Shown piece by piece: positions 39,654-48,796 of a stretch of DNA of 64,000 bases. Under the pieces are notes generated by a model that saw nothing but the letters and a program-made list of their open reading frames with translations, was not told the DNA's origin and ran no database searches. Numbering within the stretch: the first letter of the stretch is position 1; the number at the start of each line of letters is the position of its first letter. The DNA lies in the NCBI GenBank assembly GCA_964472095.1, contig CAYYIV010000005.1, positions 1 through 64,000 on the forward strand, given 5' to 3'. The position numbers and the translations under genes were made by a program. The stretch is from Pelagibius sp964472095. Its GTDB lineage: Bacteria; Pseudomonadota; Alphaproteobacteria; Kiloniellales; Kiloniellaceae.

Positions 39654-40097
39654 TCCCCTAATCCGGTTCCGCGGCGGGCTGGCCTGGCGCGGATCTGCTG
39701 TCCGCCTGAGTCGCCTCCCCGCGCCGCCTTGTCATGCGGACACCATCAGTTAATCCTTATCGCGCCGACTGCGGGCAGGCAACAAAACTGGCTGTGGCAC
39801 GACGTGTCAAAAAACGGGGCAAGGCAGGCAGATCGTATCAGTTTTAATTCCTATTTGAGTACCCAATGCACAAACAGTGTACAGCCAGCGTCCGCGCGTA
39901 GGCAATAGAATATATATTTAATTACAAATACTTACCAGATTATATCGCTCACAAACACGTAGCTGCGGCCGCCTAACTTCAGTTGCGGGGTGGCCTGCAG
40001 CCGACCTCGTGATGTTAGTCAAACAGCGTAGTCATGTTTACCTGCCGTTAATCAATTCACGGTAACGAAGGAGGTAAGCTTCGTTAGGATCCGGTAA
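39654..40097. other. 444-base intergenic region with AT-rich core
   Basis: Divergent spacer between the small protein and the PAS kinase. No gene seen. The AT-rich core 39830-39960 contains GAATATATATTTAATTACAA and is the least GC-rich stretch I noticed in the window. A minus-strand TTGACA at about 39804-39809 has a 17-base spacer to a weak TTTTGT. Near the kinase, CGTTA-N12-TAACG (40046-40067) and a hairpin (40063-40086) suggest operator or leader elements. A TTAATCC near 39750 loosely resembles a CtrA half-site. Confidence 0.6.
40063..40086 (+). other. leader hairpin holding a ribosome-binding-like GGAGGT
   Basis: Perfect 8-base arms TAACGAAG (40063-40070) and CTTCGTTA (40079-40086) with an 8-base loop GAGGTAAG. 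GGAGGT (40070-40075) spans the arm/loop junction but lies 22 bases from the ATG at 40098; a nearer AGGA (40086-40089) is the likely working site. The hairpin could modulate access to either. Confidence 0.45.
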
Positions 40098-41627
40098 ATG
40101 GGTGGATCGAACCGCCTCCTGCTGATCACCGACAACGAGGGCGACGCCGCCTTTCTGCGTGCCTCGCTCGCGGCGGGTCGCGTCGCGCCCGAGACTCTGT
40201 GCGCCAACAGCCTGGATCACGCCGTGGCCGCACTCCGAGCCTCAGCCGTCGACGCCATTCTCCTCGATATCACCCTCTGCAAAGGCCACCCCGCCGATGC
40301 CCTCCGCCGCCTCTGCGAAGCCGCCGCGGATACGCCGGTGCTCATCATTGCCGGCAGCAGCGACTTGCCCGCGACGCGCGAAGCCCTGCGCCACGGCGCC
40401 CAGGACTACATGCTGTGGTCCAGCTTCAATGGCGACGCCCTCGCGCATCGGCTGCAGTTCTGCATCGAGCGTTTCCGGCAGGAACGCGAAACGCGACACC
40501 GTCTGAAGGAAGTAGAGAAGCTGACCAGGCGCTTCGAAAGCCTGGTCCTTGACAATGCAGATGCCATCCTAGTGCTCAACCGGAGTGGCCGCGTCAAGTT
40601 CGCCAACCCCGCCGCCGGCCGGCTGTTCAACCGCGATCCGGCCAGGCTGATCGGAAGCGACCCCGGCATCCCAGTCGAACGCGGCGACGCGATGGAGATC
40701 GTCCTCGGCCGTCGCCACGGCAGCGACACCGTGGTCGACGTCCGCATCATCAAGACCATTTGGGACGGCGATCCGGTGCTGGTGGCAACGCTGCGCGACA
40801 TCTCGCTGCGCAAGCACGCCGAGCGCTCCCTTATGCTGGCCAAGCAGGAGGCGGAACTCGCCAATGAAACCAAGTCGCGCTTCCTGGCGCATATGAGCCA
40901 CGAGCTGCGCACGCCGCTGAACTCCATCCTGGGCTTCACCGAAATGATGCAGCGGGGGCTATTCGGCGACATCGGCAACAACCGCTACGCCGACTACCTG
41001 GAGACGATCCGCTATTCGGGTGCTCACCTCCTTACCCTCATCAACAACCTCCTCGACCTTTCGAAGATCGAGGCGGGACGGGAAGAGCTGGACGAGGAGA
41101 TCTTCGACATTCGCGGGCTGCTGAGCGCCGCCGCCCATGCCGAGCAGCCGACCGCCCGCGCGCACGGGCTGACGCTCGTCTACGATGCCGCTGCGCCTGC
41201 GCAGCTGCTGCGCGCCGATCGCGTAAAGCTGGACCAGATCATCCTCAACCTGCTGTCCAACGCCATCAAGTTCACGCCCGATGGCGGGCGCGTCACCCTC
41301 TGCGGGCGACTCGCTGCGGCCGGGGGCTACGAGATCGTGGTCGCCGATAACGGCTGCGGCATGGACCAGGACGAGATCCCGCAGGCCATGGGCAGCTTCG
41401 CGCAGATCCGCAACCCCTACACCCGCAAGGGCGACCGTGGCACCGGCCTCGGCCTGCCGATCGCCCGCAGCCTGGCGGAGCTTCATCAGGGCGCGCTGGA
41501 GATTGCCAGCCGCCGCGGCTTCGGCACCCGTGTCATCCTGCGGCTGCCGGCCGAGCGGCTGGTACAGCCACCGTCCGGTGCGCGGCTGCCGGCGGCGGCA
41601 GACGGCCGCAACCGCTGCGCGCCCTGA
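40098..41627 (+). CDS. PAS histidine kinase with N-terminal receiver-like domain
   Basis: 509-residue soluble sensor kinase. Residues 1-115: receiver-like domain with D57 in AILLDITLCKG; the usual conserved lysine is absent (DYMLWSSF), so it may be a degenerate receiver. Residues 145-235: PAS domain (FESLVLDNADAILVLNRSG). HisKA with H268 in SHELRTPLNS, then ATPase with NLLSNAIKFTPDGG, VVADNGCGM and GTGLGLPIARS. No membrane segment, so it acts in the cytoplasm on redox, ligand or partner cues. No partner regulator is adjacent. The 105 bases after it hold nothing I can assign before the next gene. Confidence 0.9.
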   Translation: MGGSNRLLLITDNEGDAAFLRASLAAGRVAPETLCANSLDHAVAALRASAVDAILLDITLCKGHPADALRRLCEAAADTPVLIIAGSSDLPATREALRHGAQDYMLWSSFNGDALAHRLQFCIERFRQERETRHRLKEVEKLTRRFESLVLDNADAILVLNRSGRVKFANPAAGRLFNRDPARLIGSDPGIPVERGDAMEIVLGRRHGSDTVVDVRIIKTIWDGDPVLVATLRDISLRKHAERSLMLAKQEAELANETKSRFLAHMSHELRTPLNSILGFTEMMQRGLFGDIGNNRYADYLETIRYSGAHLLTLINNLLDLSKIEAGREELDEEIFDIRGLLSAAAHAEQPTARAHGLTLVYDAAAPAQLLRADRVKLDQIILNLLSNAIKFTPDGGRVTLCGRLAAAGGYEIVVADNGCGMDQDEIPQAMGSFAQIRNPYTRKGDRGTGLGLPIARSLAELHQGALEIASRRGFGTRVILRLPAERLVQPPSGARLPAAADGRNRCAP

Positions 41628-41731
41628 TCGATTTCCCGCAGTTCCTTCGGGCCTTGCTCCGTCGACATGAACCGGCGCAGATCTGGTCGCGACAGACAGG
41701 CTCAACTTCCTCCTCAGCCGCGGAGCGTCCG

Positions 41732-42220
41732 ATGACCGCCTGCCGTCCGACGCCCACCCTTGCCGCCGAAGGCGTCCTCTTGGCCTGGCTCGTCCTGGCC
41801 GGCTTAGCGATACTGATGACCGCCGGCCTGCCGGCCGCCGCACAGGCGCGCTCGGCCCTCGGCAGCGGCCTGCACGACCGCCTGCTGGCCGTCGAAGGCC
41901 GATTCGTCTGGGATGCCGAGCGCCAGGACTATGTCGTCTCCGACCGCCCGGCGCTCGCCGGGCTGCTCGGACCTTCATCGGAGGCCAGCCTGCCGGCCCT
42001 GGTCGACTGCATCGACGATCCGCGCCCCGCAAGGGCGACACTGGACGCGCGGTCGGTCAGCCTCGGCGTGGTCTGCTATCAAGCCCTGAGGCTTGTCGCC
42101 TATGTCGAACAGGCGGATTGGCCGGGCCACGTCGGACCCACGGCCACGCCGGCTGAGCGCAGCGCGGCAAAACGGGCCTGGCAGACCGCTTTCGCCGAAG
42201 GCCGCTACATCCTGCATTGA
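41732..42220 (+). CDS. exported protein, unknown function
   Basis: 162-residue protein with a signal peptide (EGVLLAWLVLAGLAILMTAG, cleavage near AAAQARS) and two cysteines in the mature part (LVDCIDD and GVVCYQALR) that could form a disulfide. The mature chain is predicted soluble in the periplasm. I do not recognise a family. ATG at 41732 has GGAGCG six bases upstream; an earlier ATG would put a charged stretch before the signal peptide. It ends six bases before the convergent GntR gene. Confidence 0.65.
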   Translation: MTACRPTPTLAAEGVLLAWLVLAGLAILMTAGLPAAAQARSALGSGLHDRLLAVEGRFVWDAERQDYVVSDRPALAGLLGPSSEASLPALVDCIDDPRPARATLDARSVSLGVVCYQALRLVAYVEQADWPGHVGPTATPAERSAAKRAWQTAFAEGRYILH

Positions 42221-42226
42221 GAAGGG

Positions 42227-43018
42227 TCAGTCGGGAACCTCCAGGAACTTCGCCTGCAGCACCGCCTCGCGCTCTTCCATGTAGCTCTGCGCCGTGCACA
42301 TGTGCTCGAACATGATCTCGCGCGCCGCCGCGGCATCCTGGCGGCGCAGGGCGCGCAGCAGGCGCACCTGGTAGCTGAGGCCGCTCTCGCGCAGGTCCGG
42401 GTTGGGTTCCTCGTAGATGCGCTTGCAGACCATGAGATCGCGCAGCAGCGACTGCAGGAAGCGACACATGAAGGCGAGCACCGGATTCGGGCAGTAGTCG
42501 ACCAGGATGCCGTGGAAATCGAGCTCGGCGTGGCGCTGCCTGCGCTCTTCCTCGAGATCCTGCGGCGGCTCCACGTAGATCTGCATGGTCTGCTCGAGAC
42601 GCTTGAAGTCTGCCTCCGCCAAGCGACCTGAAACGCTGGCCGCCACCTCCGGTTCGAGGATGCGGCGCAGGGCGTAGATGTCGCCGATGGTCGGGTTCTG
42701 GAAGAAGAAGTAGTTGCCCAGCAGTTCCATCGCACGGCCTTCGGCGAGGGCCTCGACGAAGGTCCCGCCGCCGGGGCCGGTGCGGCTGCGCACCAGCCCT
42801 TGCGTCTCCAGCACGCGAAGCGCCTCACGAATGGTCCCCTTGCTGGCCTGGAAGCGATCGATCAGCTCGCGTTCGCCGGGCAGGCGGTCGCCGGGCTTCA
42901 GGCCGCGCACCACGATCCAGTCCTTCATCTCGGCGGCGATCTTCAGCGGGCGCGACTTGCCGCGGCCCTTCGGGGCCTCCGCCGACGCCGTATAGGGAGG
43001 ATCGACAATTTCGCTCAT
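42227..43018 (-). CDS. GntR/FadR-family transcriptional regulator
   Basis: 263-residue GntR regulator of the FadR (FCD) type. Winged-helix domain around residues 30-95: LKPGDRLPGERELIDRFQ and SKGTIREALRVLETQGLVR. An FCD effector domain follows, with YALRRILEPEVA, HAELDFHGILVDYCPNP and the metal-binding histidine near the end (EIMFEHMC). It sits downstream of the peptide-type ABC operon on the same strand, 20 bases after the second ATPase gene, so it is likely co-transcribed with and regulates that operon. Start 43018 (MSEIVDPP) is chosen because a further upstream start would run into the spacer and transporter gene. Confidence 0.9.
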   Translation of the reverse strand: MSEIVDPPYTASAEAPKGRGKSRPLKIAAEMKDWIVVRGLKPGDRLPGERELIDRFQASKGTIREALRVLETQGLVRSRTGPGGGTFVEALAEGRAMELLGNYFFFQNPTIGDIYALRRILEPEVAASVSGRLAEADFKRLEQTMQIYVEPPQDLEEERRQRHAELDFHGILVDYCPNPVLAFMCRFLQSLLRDLMVCKRIYEEPNPDLRESGLSYQVRLLRALRRQDAAAAREIMFEHMCTAQSYMEEREAVLQAKFLEVPD

Positions 43019-43037
43019 GACCGGACTCGGCTTTCCA

Positions 43038-44054
43038 CTACCCGCCCCCGCGGTCGCTTGCGCCGGGCCCGACCGGCTCCGGCCAGGGAGCAAACTTGCG
43101 CGGGTGATGACAGGCATAGGCGGTTTCGCCGTCGCGTTCCAGCGGCGGCGTCACCTGGCGGCAGAGATCGCTCGCATGAGGACAGCGCGCTGCGAAGGCA
43201 CAACCCGGAGGAGGCGCAAGGGGATCGGGCAACTCGGCGAGCTTCGCTTCCGCGCCGATGCCCTTGCGCCCCGGCACCGGTGCTGAGGACAGCAGCAGGC
43301 GGGTATAGGGATGCAGCGGGTGGCGGAAGAGGTCTTCGGAGCGGCCCTCCTCCACCACGCGGCCGAAATACATGACCATGACACGGTCGCTGACGGACTC
43401 CACCACGGCCAGGTCGTGGCTGATGAAGATGTAGGTGAGATCGAAGTCCGCTTTCAGCTGGTCGAGCAGGTTCAGGACCTGGGCCTGCACCGAGACGTCG
43501 AGCGCCGACACCGGCTCGTCGAGCACCAGGATTTCAGGTTCGGCGGCCAGGGCGCGGGCGATGCCGATGCGCTGGGCCTGGCCGCCGGAGAACTCGTGGG
43601 GATAGCGCTCGAGGAACTCCGGACGCAGGCGTACGGCTTCCATGATCTCCGCCAGCTTGTCGCGCCTTGCTGGCGCCGGCATGCGCAGCAGGTGGATGAG
43701 CGGCGCCTCGAGAATCTGGCGGATGGTCTTGCGCGGGTTCAGCGAGCTCAAGGGATCCTGGAAGACATACTGCACCCGCTTGGCCAGCGCTCGACGCCCG
43801 AAGACCGCTGGGTCGTGCACTCCGGCACCTTCCAGCAGCACTTCCCCTGCGGTCGGTCGCTGCAGGCCGACCAGCAGTTTGGCGAGCGTCGACTTGCCGC
43901 AGCCGGACTCGCCGACGATGCCGAGGGTTTCCCCCTGCCGGACCTCGAAGCTGACGCCCTGCACCGCATGCACCGCCGGCTTCGGCTTGCCAAGAAGGCT
44001 GCGCCCACCGCCGAAGCTGCGAGTCACCGCGCGGGCCTCCATCAACGCAGTCAT
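43038..44054 (-). CDS. oligopeptide/dipeptide ABC transporter ATPase (DppF-like)
   Basis: 338-residue ATPase of the Opp/Dpp importer family. Walker A GESGCGKSTLAKLL, signature EFSGGQAQRIGIARAL, Walker B ILVLDEPVSALD, and the C-terminal oligopeptide extension with cysteines (PPPGCAFAARCPHASDLC), found in OppF/DppF. It overlaps the fused permease-ATPase gene by four bases and would form an ATPase pair with it. Substrate: peptide-like or other amine compounds, not determinable. Confidence 0.93.
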   Translation of the reverse strand: MTALMEARAVTRSFGGGRSLLGKPKPAVHAVQGVSFEVRQGETLGIVGESGCGKSTLAKLLVGLQRPTAGEVLLEGAGVHDPAVFGRRALAKRVQYVFQDPLSSLNPRKTIRQILEAPLIHLLRMPAPARRDKLAEIMEAVRLRPEFLERYPHEFSGGQAQRIGIARALAAEPEILVLDEPVSALDVSVQAQVLNLLDQLKADFDLTYIFISHDLAVVESVSDRVMVMYFGRVVEEGRSEDLFRHPLHPYTRLLLSSAPVPGRKGIGAEAKLAELPDPLAPPPGCAFAARCPHASDLCRQVTPPLERDGETAYACHHPRKFAPWPEPVGPGASDRGGG

Positions 44055-46018
44055 GACGCCCTCGCGGCCGTTCGCGGGCCGCGCGGCTTGATGCAGCGCA
44101 CCCAGTGGCCGTCGACCTGGCTGTCGCTCAGGGGATCGAGAGTGATCTCGCTCTCCCGGCAGGCCTCCTCGGCATGGGGACAGCGTTCGGCGAAGGCACA
44201 GCCCGGCGGCAGATCGTTGACGGGCGGCGGCAGGCCGGGGATCGCCTCCAGGCGACGGCCCGGCTCGCCGAGGCGCGGGACGCAGGCGATAAGGCGCTCG
44301 GTATAGGGATGCGCCGGCGCGCTGAGCACCGCCTCCGTCGGGCCGATCTCGACGATCCGCCCGGCGTACATCACCGCGACGCGGTGGCAGACCTCCGACA
44401 CCACGCCGAAGTCGTGGGTGATGAACAGCAGCGAGGCGCCGCTCTCGCTGCGCAGCTGGTCGAGCAGCTTCAGAACCTGCGCCTGCACCGTGACATCGAG
44501 CGCGGTGGTCGGCTCGTCGGCGATCAGCAGCATCGGGTCGTTGGCCAGCGCCATGGCGATGGAGACGCGCTGGCGCATGCCGCCGGAGAGCTCATGCGGG
44601 TAGGCCCCCGCGCGGCCGGCGGCGTTGGGGATGCGGACCGCATCCAGCAGCGTCACGGCAGCCGACCAGGCTGCCCGGTAGGACAGCGGCCGATGGCTGC
44701 GGATCGCCTCGGCGATCTGGTCGCCGATGGTGAACAGCGGATGCAGCGTGGTCAGCGGGTCCTGGAAGATGTAGGCGACGCGGTCGCCGCGGATGACGCG
44801 CAGGCTGGCGGCATCCAGTCCCAGCAGGTCGCGCCCCTGCAGCAGGACCTGGCCGCCGACAATGCGCCCCGGCGGCGTCGCCACCAGGCCAAGCAGCGAG
44901 AGCGCCGTCACCGACTTGCCGGAGCCGGACTCGCCGACCAGCCCGAGGCACTCGTGCGGCAGGATATCGAAGCTGACGCCGTCGACCGCGCGATAGACAT
45001 CGTTGCCGATGCGGAACTGGGTCTGCAGGTCCGCCACCGCCAGCACGCTGTCGTCGCGCGGGGTAGCCGCAGCCTGCGAGGCCGGGCGGTCGACCTCGGT
45101 CAGCGGCGCCGGGCGTGCCAGAGCGCCGGACTTCAGGCGCGGATCGAGCAGATCGCGGATGCCGTCGCCCAGGAGGTTGATGCTCATCACCACCAGGAAG
45201 ATCATCACGCCGGGAATCACCGAAACATGCGGCGCTGTGATCAGCAGCTTGCGGCCCTCACCCAGCATGGAGCCGAGGTCGGCGGCGGGCGGCTGCGCGC
45301 CGAGGCCGAGGAAGCTGAGGCCCGCCGTCTCCAGGATCATCCAGCCTACGGTGGTCGAGACGGTGATGACGATGACCGGCAGCACGTTCGGCAGCACCTC
45401 GGTCAGCAGGATGTTGAGGTCCGACTTGCCGGAAAGCCGCGCAGCGTCGATGAACTCACGCTTCGCAAGGCCCAGGGTGACGCCGCGGATGTTGCGGGCG
45501 AAGAAGGGGATGTTGACGACGGCAATGGCGAAAAGCGCGTTCATCAGGCCCGGGCCGAGGACGGCGACGATGGCCAGGGCCAGCAGGATGTAGGGGAAAG
45601 CCATCAGCATGTCGATGCCGCGCATCAGCAGGGTATCGGCGCGGCCGCCGAAGTAGCCGGCAAGGATGCCGATGGTTGAACCGAAGAGCGCGGCGACGAA
45701 GGTCGCCGAGAGACCGACCAGGAGGCTGACGCCCGTCCCCCACAGGAGGCGCGACAGGATATCGCGCCCCAGGTGGTCGGTGCCCAGCAGGTGGCCCTCG
45801 GCGAGCGGCCGCAGCAGGCGGTTGACGGGATCGGTGGCCGCCGGGTCCTGCAGCGGCAGCAGGGGTGTCAGCATCACCAGCACGACGATGACCAGGAGCA
45901 GTGCCGCGCCGAAGGCGGCAAGCTGGTTGCGGGCGAAGAGGCTGAGGGCCGAGGGTCGGCCGGAGCCGCGTCGGGCAGACAGCGGCGGCGCCGTGGCGGT
46001 GGCTGCCGAGCCGCTCAT
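44051..46018 (-). CDS. fused ABC permease-ATPase (DppC-DppD type)
   Basis: 655-residue fusion. Residues 1-about 305 are a DppC-type permease: N-terminal helix region LAAFGAALLLVIVVLVMLTPL, GTDHLGRDILSRLLWG, and the EAA-like loop EFIDAARLSGKSDLNILLTE. After a linker of some 30 residues a DppD-type ATPase begins at LAVADLQTQFRIGNDVYRAV with Walker A GESGSGKSVTALSLL, signature LSGGMRQRVSIAMAL, Walker B and a C-terminal Cys motif PPGCAFAERCPHAEEAC. Such fusions exist in sequence databases; I see no frameshift. It overlaps the next gene by four bases. The longer open frame upstream is not permease-like. Confidence 0.9.
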   Translation of the reverse strand: MSGSAATATAPPLSARRGSGRPSALSLFARNQLAAFGAALLLVIVVLVMLTPLLPLQDPAATDPVNRLLRPLAEGHLLGTDHLGRDILSRLLWGTGVSLLVGLSATFVAALFGSTIGILAGYFGGRADTLLMRGIDMLMAFPYILLALAIVAVLGPGLMNALFAIAVVNIPFFARNIRGVTLGLAKREFIDAARLSGKSDLNILLTEVLPNVLPVIVITVSTTVGWMILETAGLSFLGLGAQPPAADLGSMLGEGRKLLITAPHVSVIPGVMIFLVVMSINLLGDGIRDLLDPRLKSGALARPAPLTEVDRPASQAAATPRDDSVLAVADLQTQFRIGNDVYRAVDGVSFDILPHECLGLVGESGSGKSVTALSLLGLVATPPGRIVGGQVLLQGRDLLGLDAASLRVIRGDRVAYIFQDPLTTLHPLFTIGDQIAEAIRSHRPLSYRAAWSAAVTLLDAVRIPNAAGRAGAYPHELSGGMRQRVSIAMALANDPMLLIADEPTTALDVTVQAQVLKLLDQLRSESGASLLFITHDFGVVSEVCHRVAVMYAGRIVEIGPTEAVLSAPAHPYTERLIACVPRLGEPGRRLEAIPGLPPPVNDLPPGCAFAERCPHAEEACRESEITLDPLSDSQVDGHWVRCIKPRGPRTAARAS

Positions 46019-46962
46019 GTCCTGAGCCTCGGATCGATCAGGTGCTGCAGCAGGTCGGTGATCAGGTTGAACAGCACGTAGCTGGCCGCCACCACCAGCA
46101 CGCCGCCCTGCACCAGCAGCAGGTCGCGGGTCGAGATGGCGGTGACCAGCATGCGGCCGATGCCGGGCCACTGGAACACTGTCTCGATGTAGACGGCACC
46201 GCCGAGCACGAAGCCGGCCTGCACGCCGATCACCGGGATAACGTTCACCAGCGCCGCCTTGAAGGCGTGGCGGTAGACCACCCGCCGCTCGCTCACGCCT
46301 TTGGCGCGCGCCGTGCGGATGTAGTCCTGGCGCAGCACCTCCAGCATGGCTGCGCGGGTCAGACGTGCGATGACGCCGGTGGCGACCACTGCCAGGGTGA
46401 CCGCCGGCAGCACCAGGTGGCGCAGCAGGTCGGGCAGGTCGCCGCCGCCGTAAATGGCGAACATGCCGCTGGCCGGCAACCAGCGCTGCCACACCGCGAA
46501 GGCGAGGATCAGCAGCAGGCCGAGCCAAAAGGAGGGGATCGAGATGCCGATCAGCACGAAGAAGGTGACGATTCTGTCGGTCCAGCCGTACTGGCGCACG
46601 GCAGTCGCGACGCCGGCAATGAGGCCGAAGACCGAGCAGAGCAGCAGTGCGGCGCCGGCGAGAACCAGGGTAGCGGAGAAGCGCTCCAGCACCTCGTCGA
46701 TGACCGGGCGGTTGAGATTGTAGGAGCGCCCGAAGTCGCCCTGCAGCAGGTTGCCGAGCCAGACGAAGTATTGTTCCACCAGGCTGCGGTCCAGGCCGAG
46801 CTGGCGGTTCAGCCGCGCGACGTTCTCCGGTGTCGCATAGGAACCGAGGATGGCGGTCGCCGGGTCGCCCGGGATCATCGCCATGATGAGGAAAACGATC
46901 ACGGTCAGCCCGAGCAGCACCGGACCCGCGAGCACCAGACGTTTTACCGTGTAGGCGAGCAT
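46015..46962 (-). CDS. ABC permease (DppB type)
   Basis: 315-residue DppB-type permease, six membrane helices. N-terminal helix VKRLVLAGPVLLGLTVIVFL, then the periplasmic MIPGDPATAILG, LGLDRSLVEQYFVWLGNLLQGDFG, the EAA loop QDYIRTARAKGVSERRV and the C-terminal GIGRMLVTAISTRDLLLVQ. Start ATG 46962 has a strong AAGGAGGACAG; earlier ATGs add charged sequence. Overlaps the fused gene by four bases. Confidence 0.92.
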   Translation of the reverse strand: MLAYTVKRLVLAGPVLLGLTVIVFLIMAMIPGDPATAILGSYATPENVARLNRQLGLDRSLVEQYFVWLGNLLQGDFGRSYNLNRPVIDEVLERFSATLVLAGAALLLCSVFGLIAGVATAVRQYGWTDRIVTFFVLIGISIPSFWLGLLLILAFAVWQRWLPASGMFAIYGGGDLPDLLRHLVLPAVTLAVVATGVIARLTRAAMLEVLRQDYIRTARAKGVSERRVVYRHAFKAALVNVIPVIGVQAGFVLGGAVYIETVFQWPGIGRMLVTAISTRDLLLVQGGVLVVAASYVLFNLITDLLQHLIDPRLRT

Positions 46963-47088
46963 TTCGGCCGCTGTCCTCCTTGCGGTCATCCGGCGCCCGA
47001 GGCAGCCGGCGGTGCGGCGGCCCGGCCCGCCCAAGCCCTTGCTACCTGCAGGGGGCCCGGGGGGTGTGTCGCGGACGGCTTGGCTGGA

Positions 47089-48654
47089 TCAGCCTTTGGT
47101 GACGTCCTTCAGGATCAGGAAGAAGGACGGCTGCAACGAGAATCCGTCGACAGCGGCTCCCGTCACGGCGTTCTGCTTCCAGTTGGCGATGAAGGCCCAG
47201 GGTGCGTCCTCGTGCACGATGACCTGCATCTGCTTATAGAGTTCCGCCCGATCGTCCTGGTCGGTGCTGCGACGCGCGGCCTCCAGCAGTTCGTCGACCT
47301 CCGGATTGGAGTAGTAGCCGGAGTTGAAGCCACCCTTGTCGGGAAAGGCATCGCTGCGCAGCGCCAAATAGGGGAGCGTATCGGGATCGTTGGTCATCCA
47401 CGCCATCTCCGCCATGTCGGCCTTGCCCTCCAGGCCCGGGTTCACCTTGCCGAGGAAGGTGTTCCACTCGTAGGTCTCGATCTTCACTTCAAGGCCGACC
47501 TTCGCGAGATCCGCCTGGATCGCCGCGCCCATGGGCACCGGGTCGAGCATGCCGGAACCGCCCTCGGTGACGTAGAAGGTGAGTTCGGCCCCCTCGTGTC
47601 CGGCTTCCTTGATCAGCGCTGCCGCCTTCTCGGGATCGTAGGGATAGGGATCCAGCTCATCGTTGTAAGCCCAGGAGAAAGCCGGCGGCGTCGGGCCGGC
47701 GGCGACTTCCGCAGTGCCCTGCAGCACGTTCTCCACCAGCGCCTTCTTGTCGATGGCGTAGTTCACGGCCTGGCGCACTTTCTTGTCGGCCAGCGGGCCC
47801 TCCTTCACGTTGAAGATGAGGAACCAGACGTGCGGGCCGGCCTGCTCGTGGACCTGGTAGCTGCCGTCGCCGGCGAAGGTCGCCACGGAATCCGGCGGCA
47901 CCTCGACCATCAGGTCGATGCCGCCCGAGAGCATCTCGGCGACGCGGGTGTTGCCGTCGGTGATCGGCCGGAAGACGACCGCCTCGAGGGCGGGCGCACC
48001 CTCCCAGTAGTCGTCGTTGCGAACTACCACGACCTTGGCGTTGCTCTCCCACTCGGCGAAGCGGAAAGGGCCCGTGCCGGAGGGCTGCCGGCCGAAATCC
48101 TTACCGAAATTCTCCACCGCCGCCGGCGAGACGATGAGGCCGGTCGGATAGGCGAGGTTGGAGAGGAAGGGCGCATAGGGCTCCTTCAGCTTGAACACCA
48201 CGGTGTCTTCGTCTTCGGCGGTCACGCTGTCGATCGAGCTGAAGAAGAACGACAGCGGAAAGGGCCCGGTATCGTGGTAGGGGTGGTTCTCGTCGAGCAT
48301 GCGGTCGAAGTTGAACTTCACCGCCTCGGCGGTCAGCGGGCTACCGTCGTGGAAGCTGACGCCGTCGCGCAGATCGAAGCTGTAGGTCGTGCCGTCGTCG
48401 CTGATAGTCCAGGATTCGGCTAGCGCCGGTTCGACTTCGAGGGTGCCGTCCTTGTAGCGTACCAGGCCGTCGTAGACGTTCATCAGGATGCGGAAGTCGT
48501 TGACCGCGGTGACGGCATGGGGGTCGAGCGACTTCGGCTCGGCGATCTGGCCGACGATGAGGACGCCCGGCGGCGTCTGCGCCTGGGCCAGGCCCCCGAG
48601 GACCGTGGCGACCGTGACGGCCGCGAAGGCTGCTGCACCGAGAAATCTTTTCAT
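47089..48654 (-). CDS. family 5 ABC substrate-binding protein (DppA/OppA type)
   Basis: 521-residue periplasmic binding protein. Signal peptide ends in LGGLAQAQTPPG. Family 5 landmarks: EPKSLDPHAVTAVNDFR, the segment YDGLVRYKDGTLEVEPALAE, LRDGVSFHDGSPLTAEAVKF and GTGPFRFAEWESNAK. It binds peptides, nickel or other small solutes in this family. GGGAGG stands six bases before ATG 48654. It is the first gene of the transport operon, divergent from the DUF1028 gene over a region with repeated sites. Confidence 0.92.
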   Translation of the reverse strand: MKRFLGAAAFAAVTVATVLGGLAQAQTPPGVLIVGQIAEPKSLDPHAVTAVNDFRILMNVYDGLVRYKDGTLEVEPALAESWTISDDGTTYSFDLRDGVSFHDGSPLTAEAVKFNFDRMLDENHPYHDTGPFPLSFFFSSIDSVTAEDEDTVVFKLKEPYAPFLSNLAYPTGLIVSPAAVENFGKDFGRQPSGTGPFRFAEWESNAKVVVVRNDDYWEGAPALEAVVFRPITDGNTRVAEMLSGGIDLMVEVPPDSVATFAGDGSYQVHEQAGPHVWFLIFNVKEGPLADKKVRQAVNYAIDKKALVENVLQGTAEVAAGPTPPAFSWAYNDELDPYPYDPEKAAALIKEAGHEGAELTFYVTEGGSGMLDPVPMGAAIQADLAKVGLEVKIETYEWNTFLGKVNPGLEGKADMAEMAWMTNDPDTLPYLALRSDAFPDKGGFNSGYYSNPEVDELLEAARRSTDQDDRAELYKQMQVIVHEDAPWAFIANWKQNAVTGAAVDGFSLQPSFFLILKDVTKG

Positions 48655-48715
48655 TACCGCCTCCCTGCTGGATCGGTTGTGCGCAAACTACCGCGCGTTT
48701 ACAGAGTCAATTTAG

Positions 48716-48759
48716 CATGATAAATACAAATGGGGAGTATTTTTTCATGATAAATTATC
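48716..48759. promoter_or_regulatory. repeat-containing control region between SBP and DUF1028 genes
   Basis: CATGATAAAT occurs at 48716-48725 and 48746-48755, exactly 30 bases apart (three helical turns). The second copy extends into a palindrome GATAA-A-TTATC at 48749-48759. The AT-rich stretch lies between divergent starts at 48654 and 48797. It is a plausible operator for the FadR-type regulator of the operon or another factor. Confidence 0.6.
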
Positions 48760-48796
48760 CACGCAGGTTGCGCGGCAGCCGGAAACCTCTTCAGGC

